A stretch of 5,391 bases of DNA from an uncultured Clostridia bacterium. GTDB taxonomy: Bacteria; Bacillota; Clostridia; Oscillospirales; Butyricicoccaceae. Numbering within the stretch: position 1 is the stretch's first letter; each line of letters begins with the position of its first letter. This document shows positions 1 to 5,391 of the stretch, piece after piece. Made by a program: the position numbers and the translations under genes. The stretch lies in the NCBI GenBank assembly GCA_910589115.1, contig CAJUSB010000170.1, forward strand, positions 1 through 5,391. The letters are read 5' to 3'. Under the pieces are notes generated by a model. It saw only the letters and a list, made by a program, of their open reading frames with translations, ran no database searches and had not been told where the DNA came from.

Positions 1-1521
1 ATACAGAATTATGCTGCTACTCATGACGATATTGAATTGGTGGGAGAAGCATATGATGACGGTTACACTGGGACGAACTATAATCGCCCCGGCTTTTGTG
101 CTGTCATGGAGGCAATAGAGTCCGGCAAAGCTGACTGTGTGATTGTAAAGGATCTTTCCAGGTTGGGCAGAGAATATATTGAGACTGGAAAGTATTTAGA
201 GCTGGTGTTTCCAGACAAGGGTGTACGGTTCATTGCAATCAATGATGATGTGGACAGCGACCACCGCAGTCAAGGGGACGACATTTTGATTCCTGTCAAA
301 AATATTATAAATGAATCTCAATGCCGGGAATTATCCAAAAAGCTCCGGGAGCAATTTCGGCTGCAGCGAAGTCAGGGAGAGTTCCTGGGCGCATTTGCGA
401 GTTATGGATACCTCAAATCCACTGAGGACCGACACAAGCTGGTCATTGATGACTATGCCGCCGAGATTGTTCGTAACATTTTCGCGTTGAAAATGCAAGG
501 CTATAGCCAACAGGCTATTGCTGAAAATCTGAATCATATGGGCATCTTACCGCCGTCTGAGTACAAAAAGCAGTTGGGACTGCGGTATCAAAGCGGCTTC
601 AAATCGTCAAAGAGAGCAGCATGGACAGCCATGACGGTACGAAAGATTCTTACAAATACGATTTATGTTGGAGAATTGGTGCAGGGAAAGCGCGGCACAC
701 CGAATTACAAGGTCAAGAAGATGCGGGAGAGAAAGCCGGAAGATTGGGTGGTAGTGGAACATAATCATGAACCCATCATTGATGAACTGCTTTTTTCAGC
801 TGTTCAGAAAATGATGCAGAGAGATACCCGGACTTCACCTGATTACAAGACAGTTCAAGTGCTTTCTGGCCTGCTGTTTTGCCCTGACTGTAGCCGGGCT
901 ATGTGCCGGCGTGTTGTTACACGAGGCCAAAAAAAGTTTTACTATTATGTATGCTCCACCAGCAAAAAGGGAATCGGATGTTCCAGTCACAGTATTTCGC
1001 AGGAAAAGCTGGAAATAGCTGTCCTGCACGCAATTCAGGGACAGATACAGAGCATAGTTGAGATGGACACGCTTTTGCAGCAGATTTCCTGCAATGAGTT
1101 GTTGGCCGTAAAGCTGAAGCGACTGGATATACTGATTGCCCAGGCGGCACAGGAATTAGAACGCTATGAGACTTTTCGGATGAAACTGTATGAGGCTATG
1201 ACAGATGGCCTTGTTGATCGTGAAGAATATCATCAGATGCGGAAGCGGTACACTCAGCAAATCGAGACTTCAGAACAGGCACTGCATGAATTGGAGCAGC
1301 GCCGCAAAGAGACGGAGGAAGAATCTGCTCCGGACCGCACATGGATGGAGCAATTTTTACAATATCAAAATATCACCGCCCTGGACCGTGAGGTTGTCGT
1401 TACACTGATTGATAAAATCTATGTCTATGAAAACAGAGAGGTTCATATTGACTTTAACTTCCGGGATGAAATGGCGGAAATCTATGATTTGCTGAACGCT
1501 GCGAAGAAGGAGGCAGTATAA
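1..1521 (+). CDS. Large serine recombinase 1 of the trio (5'-truncated by the window edge)
   Basis: This is a site-specific DNA recombinase of the large serine family, expected to bind attachment sites and cut and rejoin them through a 5'-phosphoserine link. The frame is open from base 1, with 506 codons visible. The TTG at 37 is not a credible start because it lies just before the conserved DDGYTGTNYNRPGF motif (from visible residue 18), in the middle of the catalytic domain. By comparison with the two downstream genes, the YxRxS catalytic serine should lie roughly 20-25 residues before the window. The catalytic arginines are present in KDLSRLGRE (R54, R57, visible numbering). A recombinase domain follows (YGY at about 135 to TIYVGE at about 221-225), then a zinc ribbon C294-x2-C297-x20-C318-x8-C327, a coiled coil at about 371-442, and a C-terminal tail IDKIYVYENREVHIDF. 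It ends in TAA directly before the next ATG. The family is certain; its target and partners are unknown. Confidence 0.93.
   Translation: MQNYAATHDDIELVGEAYDDGYTGTNYNRPGFCAVMEAIESGKADCVIVKDLSRLGREYIETGKYLELVFPDKGVRFIAINDDVDSDHRSQGDDILIPVKNIINESQCRELSKKLREQFRLQRSQGEFLGAFASYGYLKSTEDRHKLVIDDYAAEIVRNIFALKMQGYSQQAIAENLNHMGILPPSEYKKQLGLRYQSGFKSSKRAAWTAMTVRKILTNTIYVGELVQGKRGTPNYKVKKMRERKPEDWVVVEHNHEPIIDELLFSAVQKMMQRDTRTSPDYKTVQVLSGLLFCPDCSRAMCRRVVTRGQKKFYYYVCSTSKKGIGCSSHSISQEKLEIAVLHAIQGQIQSIVEMDTLLQQISCNELLAVKLKRLDILIAQAAQELERYETFRMKLYEAMTDGLVDREEYHQMRKRYTQQIETSEQALHELEQRRKETEEESAPDRTWMEQFLQYQNITALDREVVVTLIDKIYVYENREVHIDFNFRDEMAEIYDLLNAAKKEAV
1507..1513 (+). promoter_or_regulatory. Ribosome binding site for recombinase 2
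   Basis: AAGGAGG lies 8 bases before the ATG at 1522. It sits inside the last codons of recombinase 1 (Lys-Lys-Glu-Ala-Val-stop). The match to the Shine-Dalgarno consensus is essentially perfect. It fixes the second start and implies that ribosomes finishing gene 1 can restart at once on gene 2. Confidence 0.85.
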
Positions 1522-3216
1522 ATGGCGCGAAAGAGCAGATATACAAGTCCGCTCCGAGATATCTTGGATGTACGCCCACATTGTATCGCCGCTATTTATC
1601 TTCGGCTGTCCGTGGAAGATGGAGATAGTCTGGAAAGCAATTCGATTGGGAATCAAAGGAAAATCTGCCTGGCTTTTTTGGAAAAGCACAGCGATTTTGA
1701 AATCGGCGCATTTTATGTGGATGATGGCTGCACAGGCATGAATTATAAGCGGCCTGGGTTCCAGTCTATGTTTGCTGATTTGAGAGCAAAAAAGGCCAAC
1801 TGCATTATCGTTAAGGACATTTCACGTCTGGGACGCCACTACATTATGACCAGTGAATATGTGGAAAAGGTATTCCCGGAGATGGGGGTCCGCTTGATCT
1901 GCATCAACGATGATTATGATAGTGAAGACGCTCATTCAGATCGGGACGGCCTGTTGATGCCGTTCAAGCTCGTTATGAACGATACCTATGTAAAGGATAC
2001 CGCGCGAAGGATTCAAAGCAGCATTCACGCGAAAATGGACAGCGGGGAGTATCTGCCGTCGTCTGGAAGCGTTCCTTATGGGTATCAAAGAGCGCCGGAA
2101 AAAGGCACCTTTGAAATCGACAGCGAAACGGCCCCGGTGGTTCGGCGCATATTTGAAATGCGCGCGGAAGGTATGATGTTCAACGCGATTGCAAAAACAC
2201 TGAACCAGGAGGGAATACCCAGCCCGGGGAAAATCCGCTATGATCGCGGTATTACGAGGGCGGAGAAATTCAAAAATGCGCTGTGGCTTCGCGGAACTAT
2301 CCGAAAACTCACGGGTGATGCCGTTTATACTGGCAGCCGAATCCATGGAAGAGTTACCCGAGAGCGGTTGGGTGGTGATAAAAAAGCAAGGCCAAAAGAG
2401 TTGTGGCAGATAATTCCTGACGCGCATTTGCCCATCGTAACACAGGAGCTGTTCGATCAGGTGCAGGAAGTAAATCGAGCGGAGTTAGAGCGCCGGGCCG
2501 CATATGATAAGCGAGGTAACCCTGATCCGGACTATCGTGATATTTTTCGCGGAAAAGTGTTTTGCGGAGAATGCGGAGCGAAAATGACGGCGGGAATCTT
2601 AGCCGGCAGAAAGACAACTCCGGTTTCAGTCTATTTTAACTGCAATCAATATCGCTATTCTAACCATCGCAGATGCAGCAATCATTACATCCGGCAAGAA
2701 ACCTTAATGGATACCTTAAAGCATTTCCTCGATAAGCAAATGGAAATTGCTGTCGATGTCGAACGATTGGCAACAGAAATGCGCAGGATGGAAAGCACAC
2801 CCGACAGCGCACGGAACCGTTTGGCAAGTCTCCGCCACCGCCGCATGAACCTGGAGGCGAAGCAGGAGCGGCTTTTAGAGGATGTGACTACGGGTATTCT
2901 TGACCGGGAGGAGTATATCCGAATCAAAGCACGGTATCGCAGCGAACATTCACTTTTGGAACAGCAGGAACAGAACATCTCCAGGGAGTGCGAAAGAATC
3001 AAAGCTGCACTTGGAACGGCAGAAACCTGGCTGGCTGCAATTCGGCGCTATCGGGAGATACCAAGGATCGACCGTGAAATCGTAGATGTGCTGGTAGATC
3101 GGATACTGGTATTTGAGGACAGAAGTATCCGGATTTCTATGACTTATGGCAACCCTTATGCATTACTTGAGACGTGTCTGGATGGCGATGCCGGAGGTGC
3201 CAGTCATGTTGGATAG
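1522..3216 (+). CDS. Large serine recombinase 2 of the trio
   Basis: A complete 564-residue large serine recombinase, of ordinary length for the family. It has about 20 residues of N-terminal extension before the catalytic domain. Catalytic residues are visible: Y26-L-R28-L-S30, where S30 is the nucleophile, then SIGNQR (41-46), DDGCTGMNYKRPGF (67-80) and KDISRLGR with R102 and R105. A recombinase domain runs from about PYGYQ (185-189) to VYTGS (268-272). The zinc ribbon is C348-x2-C351-x22-C374-x10-C385. A coiled coil (about 412-497) is interrupted by a short ITGIxDREEY-like turn (TTGILDREEY), as is usual for the intersubunit coiled-coil motif. The C-terminal part DREIVDVLVDRILVFEDRSI matches the tail of recombinase 1 in pattern. 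The start is fixed by the AAGGAGG at 1507-1513 and abuts the upstream stop. The 3' end overlaps recombinase 3 by 11 bases. Nothing suggests inactivation. Confidence 0.96.
   Translation: MARKSRYTSPLRDILDVRPHCIAAIYLRLSVEDGDSLESNSIGNQRKICLAFLEKHSDFEIGAFYVDDGCTGMNYKRPGFQSMFADLRAKKANCIIVKDISRLGRHYIMTSEYVEKVFPEMGVRLICINDDYDSEDAHSDRDGLLMPFKLVMNDTYVKDTARRIQSSIHAKMDSGEYLPSSGSVPYGYQRAPEKGTFEIDSETAPVVRRIFEMRAEGMMFNAIAKTLNQEGIPSPGKIRYDRGITRAEKFKNALWLRGTIRKLTGDAVYTGSRIHGRVTRERLGGDKKARPKELWQIIPDAHLPIVTQELFDQVQEVNRAELERRAAYDKRGNPDPDYRDIFRGKVFCGECGAKMTAGILAGRKTTPVSVYFNCNQYRYSNHRRCSNHYIRQETLMDTLKHFLDKQMEIAVDVERLATEMRRMESTPDSARNRLASLRHRRMNLEAKQERLLEDVTTGILDREEYIRIKARYRSEHSLLEQQEQNISRECERIKAALGTAETWLAAIRRYREIPRIDREIVDVLVDRILVFEDRSIRISMTYGNPYALLETCLDGDAGGASHVG
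3193..3199 (+). promoter_or_regulatory. Ribosome binding site that sets the start of recombinase 3
   Basis: GGAGGTG lies 6 bases before the ATG at 3206, inside the final codons of recombinase 2. The other in-frame ATGs upstream (3146 and those after it) lack a comparable site and would add residues wholly inside the recombinase 2 coding region. This supports 3206 as the true start, giving an 11-base overlap and translational coupling. Confidence 0.8.
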
Positions 3217-4798
3217 CGGTAAACTGAAACTTATGTATCTTCGGCTCTCGAAAGAAGATGATGACATTGCCGGGAAAGGGCAGGAGAGCTTTAGTATCGG
3301 CTCCCAAAGGCTTCTAATCCAGCAATATGTTGAATCGCATTCAGAGCTTGGGAATTACAGCGACTTTGAAGAAATCATTGATGATGGCTATTCTGGAACA
3401 AATTTTAACCGCCCAGGAGCGGCACGCCTTTTAGAGTTGGTAGAGACAGAACAAGTAGAAACGATCATTGTAAAGGATCTCTCCCGGTTTGCCAGAAACT
3501 ATCTGGAAGCGGGACATTTTCTGGAGTTTGTCTTTCCCGCATACGATGTTCGGTTTATTTCCATCAACGACAACTATGACAGTCGCGCTTATGGGGAATC
3601 TACTGGGGGCTTGCAGTTGGCAGTGCGCAATCTGATCAATCAACTATACAGCAAGGATATATCAAGGAAAATTAAAAGCACTGTCGATATGAAGAAGCTG
3701 AATGGGGAATACGTTTATGGAGCGGTTCCCTACGGTTACAGGAAAGGGGAGAAGAAAAACACCATCGAGGTAGACCCTGAAGCAGCCGAGGTGGTGCAGA
3801 AGATTTTCCAATGGGCATCTGATGGTATTACGGTAACGCAAATTGCCCGTCGTTTGAATACAGATGGAATTCAAACTCCATCTATGTATCTGAAGAATGT
3901 TCGGGGAAATTATCGGGTCAGTTTGTACTGGTCATTTGATTCTGTAAAAAACATTTTGATCAACCGAATTTATACGGGTGATACGGTTCCCTTCAAGTCC
4001 CATGTAGTAAGGGTTGGAAGCGACCAGGTAAAACTGCTGCCGGAAGATGAACAGCTTGTAATTCCTGATACACATGAAGCAATCATAAGCCGGGAAATAT
4101 TTTTCCAATCCCGGAAAGTTATTAAGAGCAATGTAAAATCGAAATCACAGGGTCCCTCCAGCTTGTTTTCTTCTTATCTGAAATGTGGCTGCTGCGGAAA
4201 TAAGCTGCACAAAGGACGCAGGAGCAATCAAACATTTCGATGCGCTACGGCAAGATACGCACCGGATACGAACTGCGCGAATGTGCACATACAAGAGAAG
4301 CGGTTGGCTGAGGTAATCCTGCGGGCGATTCAAAGTCAATGTGCTGTGGTGGATACAAAAGTGCAGACCGCGAAGGCTGTACGAAAAGGAACCCTTTCGG
4401 AACAGGCTTCCCTTCAAAGTGAATTGCAAAAGCAAAAGCGGAGAGTTGAAAAGAATCAGACGCAGGTGATGCGCGATTATGAAGCATACATCAGCGGCAA
4501 TCTGTCAAAGGAAGCGTTCCTGCAAAGAAAAACGGCAGCCAAAGCGGATGAAGCGGAGGCTGGCATACAGGTGCTGCTGCTGTCAAAGCAGTTGGAGCAG
4601 TTAAACACTGAGGCCAAGTCCATTGAATCCATGCTTCAGGCAGCCAATCCGTTGTGTCGGCACATCCGCATTCAAGAATTGACACCGGAACTTTTAAGAG
4701 AATTTGTCCAGAGTATTACAGTATATCCAGACGGGATTATTAACATCATGTGGAATTACAAGGAAGCCTTTGACATCCCGGATATGACGTGTGAGTGA
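3206..4798 (+). CDS. Large serine recombinase 3 of the trio
   Basis: A 530-residue large serine recombinase when started at 3206. This start follows a good Shine-Dalgarno and puts the catalytic serine at residue 15, close to the usual N-terminal position. A longer reading from 3146 adds 20 residues without family resemblance. Visible catalytic features are Y11-L-R13-L-S15, SIGSQR (30-35), DDGYSGTNFNRPG (59-71) and KDLSRFARN with R94 and R97. Here FAR replaces the more common LGR, but the arginines are kept. A recombinase domain spans about PYGYRK (175-180) to NRIYTGD (253-259). The zinc ribbon is C327-x2-C330-x15-C346-x10-C357, with a shorter middle loop than its neighbours. A coiled coil covers about 402-477, followed by the tail LTPELLREFVQSITVYPDG. 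The last codons form the outer part of the inverted repeat starting at 4791. It is probably the last gene of the operon; its exact role relative to genes 1 and 2 is unknown. Confidence 0.95.
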   Translation: MLDSGKLKLMYLRLSKEDDDIAGKGQESFSIGSQRLLIQQYVESHSELGNYSDFEEIIDDGYSGTNFNRPGAARLLELVETEQVETIIVKDLSRFARNYLEAGHFLEFVFPAYDVRFISINDNYDSRAYGESTGGLQLAVRNLINQLYSKDISRKIKSTVDMKKLNGEYVYGAVPYGYRKGEKKNTIEVDPEAAEVVQKIFQWASDGITVTQIARRLNTDGIQTPSMYLKNVRGNYRVSLYWSFDSVKNILINRIYTGDTVPFKSHVVRVGSDQVKLLPEDEQLVIPDTHEAIISREIFFQSRKVIKSNVKSKSQGPSSLFSSYLKCGCCGNKLHKGRRSNQTFRCATARYAPDTNCANVHIQEKRLAEVILRAIQSQCAVVDTKVQTAKAVRKGTLSEQASLQSELQKQKRRVEKNQTQVMRDYEAYISGNLSKEAFLQRKTAAKADEAEAGIQVLLLSKQLEQLNTEAKSIESMLQAANPLCRHIRIQELTPELLREFVQSITVYPDGIINIMWNYKEAFDIPDMTCE

Positions 4799-4826
4799 TA
4801 ATAGGGACAACATACTGAAAGTTCAA
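4798..4826 (-). promoter_or_regulatory. Weak candidate leftward promoter over the left repeat arm
   Basis: On the - strand, TTGAAC (4826-4821) is followed after 17 bases by TATTAT (4803-4798). The -10 matches at five of six positions and the -35 at four. Transcription would run antisense into the 3' end of recombinase 3. The -10 overlaps the left arm of the inverted repeat, so a protein bound there would block it. A chance match is quite possible. Confidence 0.18.
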
Positions 4827-4848
4827 GATGGTTTCGTGGCGGAAAACA

Positions 4849-4876
4849 TTGAAAACACACGATTTTAGGGAATAAT
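4849..4876 (+). promoter_or_regulatory. Candidate rightward sigma-A-type promoter
   Basis: TTGAAA (4849-4854) and AATAAT (4871-4876) each match the -35 and -10 consensus at five of six positions, with 16 bases between them. The site lies between the arms of the long inverted repeat and would start transcripts near 4883, heading away from the trio and towards the hairpin at 4988-5023. No coding sequence lies just downstream in this arrangement. AT-rich DNA throws up such matches by chance, so this is tentative. Confidence 0.3.
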
Positions 4877-4894
4877 GTTGGATGTTGTCCCTAA
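4865..4894. repeat. Nested short inverted repeat sharing the right arm
   Basis: TTAGGGA (4865-4871) is the exact inverted complement of TCCCTAA (4888-4894), with a 16-base centre containing ATGTTG-G-ATGTTG as a 7-base tandem step. The right half is also part of the long repeat's right arm, so the two pairings exclude each other. With the left arm, this gives three TAGGGA half-sites, two in one orientation and one inverted, which would suit cooperative binding by a recombinase or regulator. Confidence 0.5.
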
Positions 4895-4940
4895 TATAAA
4901 TCACTCGTTTTCTTCAAACAGATTTTAGTAAAAACCTTGA

Positions 4941-4991
4941 AACCCTTGGGTTCCCCCTGATAGGGGTATCTACGATCCGGGGGAATTCCCC
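4941..4991. repeat. Cluster of small palindromes between the convergent recombinase genes
   Basis: Three short inverted repeats occur within about 50 bp. They are AACCC-TT-GGGTT (4941-4952), CCCCT-GAT-AGGGG (4954-4966), and the perfect 12-bp palindrome GGGGAATTCCCC (4980-4991). The last shares its CCCC with the left arm of the hairpin at 4988-5023, so the two structures compete. Clustered symmetric sites next to recombinase genes are typical of attachment or accessory binding regions, but no function can be read directly. Confidence 0.5.
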
Positions 4992-5030
4992 AGCAGGAAT
5001 TATGCTGTAATTTCCTGCTGGGGCTTTTCT
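4988..5030 (+). terminator. Hairpin with T-rich tail; possible intrinsic terminator for + strand transcripts
   Basis: CCCCAGCAGGAA (4988-4999) and TTCCTGCTGGGG (5012-5023) are perfect inverted complements, giving a 12-bp stem with 8 G/C pairs and a 12-base loop. On the + strand the stem is followed by CTTTTCTTCTT, an interrupted but T-rich run, about 190 bases after the recombinase 3 stop. On the - strand the stem is followed by AATTCCCCC, with no T-run, so it is not a convincing terminator for the fourth recombinase, whose stop codon lies in the loop. It may instead stabilise that gene's mRNA 3' end. Confidence 0.45.
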
Positions 5031-5391
5031 TCTTCCCCGGTTTCGCCGATAAATCCAATGTCAGTATAATGAATTTCCACAGTCTGTTCCGAATACTTGG
5101 AATACTTCACGCTTTTCTCATGCACTACGATCTTCTGGATGAACAGCCGCAGCAGTTCCGGCGTCAGTTTCGTAATGTCGGTGTAACGCTTGGCCTTGGC
5201 GATGAAACCATCGGTGCTGGAAACCGTATCCCGCAGCTTCTGGATGGCCGCCTCCTTTGTGGGGATTTCCACCGCCAGCCTCTCCTGTTCCTCTGTGTAG
5301 CTACCGGACAGCGCCTGGAACTGCTCCACCGAAATGTGGCCAAGCACCCGGTCCTCATAAAGCCTTTTGAAAATGGCGTCCAGCTCCGCGC
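5000..5391 (-). CDS. C-terminal part of a fourth large serine recombinase (5' end beyond the window)
   Basis: The frame is open from the right edge to a TAA at 5002-5000, giving 129 complete codons. It begins in the coiled-coil motif (ELDAIFKRLYEDRVLGHISV, then the QF-x-LSGSY stretch), passes LTPELLRLFIQKIVVHEKS, and ends with a tail EEEKPQQEITA. The order of coiled coil, LTPELLR-x-FIxKIxVHEK and EIHYTDIGFIG is what I recognise as the DUF4368-type C-terminus of TnpX-like recombinases. The GTG at 5347 is an internal valine, not a start, since the family-like sequence continues upstream of it. The catalytic domain, recombinase domain and zinc ribbon lie outside the window, so whether the gene is intact cannot be judged. 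It is convergent with the trio and visibly GC-richer (70 of 120 at 5161-5280), suggesting a separate origin. Confidence 0.88.
   Translation of the reverse strand, partial: AELDAIFKRLYEDRVLGHISVEQFQALSGSYTEEQERLAVEIPTKEAAIQKLRDTVSSTDGFIAKAKRYTDITKLTPELLRLFIQKIVVHEKSVKYSKYSEQTVEIHYTDIGFIGETGEEEKPQQEITA

Larger units (their letters stand above)
4791..4904. repeat. Long imperfect inverted repeat at the end of the recombinase operon
   Basis: The left arm (4791-4813) and right arm (4882-4904) are inverted copies matching at 20 of 23 positions without gaps. The inner 12 bases are perfect: TAGGGACAACAT at 4802-4813 and ATGTTGTCCCTA at 4882-4893. An alternative gapped alignment pairs GAGTGAT (4793-4799) with ATCACTC (4900-4906). 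The arms enclose 68 bp. The left arm includes the stop codon of recombinase 3. A 68-base loop and the lack of a closely following T-run make this a poor transcription terminator. More plausible roles are a recombinase binding or attachment site, terminal repeats of a miniature element, or an invertible segment. The repeat is directly visible; its function is inferred. Confidence 0.8.

Noticed and set aside
37..1521. Start of recombinase 1 at the TTG at 37
   Set aside because: The frame is open to base 1 and the TTG lies in the middle of the conserved catalytic domain. The gene is cut by the window edge rather than starting here.
3146..3205. Longer form of recombinase 3 from the ATG at 3146
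   Set aside because: It adds 20 residues wholly inside the recombinase 2 gene without family-like sequence. The ATG at 3206 has a well-placed GGAGGTG.
331..4685. Open frames of about 60-160 codons on the opposite strand and in other frames within the three recombinase genes
   Set aside because: They lie entirely inside strongly supported coding sequence, have no recognisable motifs, and lack convincing ribosome binding sites.
4791..4904. Long inverted repeat read as the transcription terminator of the trio
   Set aside because: A 68-base loop and no immediate T-run are unlike intrinsic terminators. The hairpin at 4988-5023 is a better candidate.
4799..4999. CRISPR array, tRNA-type attachment target or coding gene in the gap
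   Set aside because: No regularly spaced repeats, no tRNA-like cloverleaf and no credible open frame with a ribosome binding site could be seen in these 201 bases.
5000..5347. A small stand-alone protein starting at the GTG at 5347 on the - strand
   Set aside because: Coiled-coil sequence typical of large serine recombinases continues upstream of this codon to the window edge, so it is an internal valine of a longer gene.

Overview
The window is a recombinase locus from a mobile genetic element, probably of a low-to-mid GC member of the Bacillota (Clostridia-like). That assignment is an inference. It rests on the AGGAGG-type ribosome binding sites, the tightly packed genes, and the kinship of all four proteins to large serine recombinases of the TnpX / Clostridium-Bacillus integrative element type. 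No housekeeping or cargo gene is visible, so the host cannot be named more closely.

Positions 1-4798 hold three consecutive large serine recombinase genes on the + strand, read as one operon. The first (1-1521) is open at the left edge and has lost its N-terminus, including the expected catalytic serine, to the window boundary. The second (1522-3216) starts on the base after the first gene's stop codon. The third (best start 3206, stop 4798) overlaps the second by 11 bases. Each downstream start has a strong Shine-Dalgarno sequence inside the preceding gene, so translation is probably coupled. All three have the large serine recombinase plan: resolvase catalytic domain, recombinase domain, four-cysteine zinc ribbon, coiled coil and a C-terminal tail. 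They are diverged paralogues, not recent duplicates. Every catalytic residue that can be seen is intact, so the trio looks functional and may act together as a multi-subunit integrase/excisionase.

Positions 4799-4999 are non-coding and AT-rich on the left (43 G/C of 120 by hand count at 4801-4920). A long imperfect inverted repeat (arms 4791-4813 and 4882-4904, sharing a perfect 12-bp core TAGGGACAACAT) begins inside the last codons of the third recombinase. A third partial half-site, candidate promoters, and a run of small palindromes (4941-4991) fill the rest. This is the best candidate for an element end, a recombinase binding or attachment site, or a small remnant element.

Positions 5000-5391 hold the C-terminal 129 codons of a fourth large serine recombinase on the - strand, open at the right edge and convergent with the trio. 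Its DNA is clearly GC-richer (70 of 120 at 5161-5280). A GC-rich hairpin (4988-5023) surrounds its stop codon and is followed by a T-rich run on the + strand, so it could stop transcripts coming from the trio. The arrangement suggests that two mobile elements, each with its recombinase gene near its end, meet in or near the 201-bp gap.
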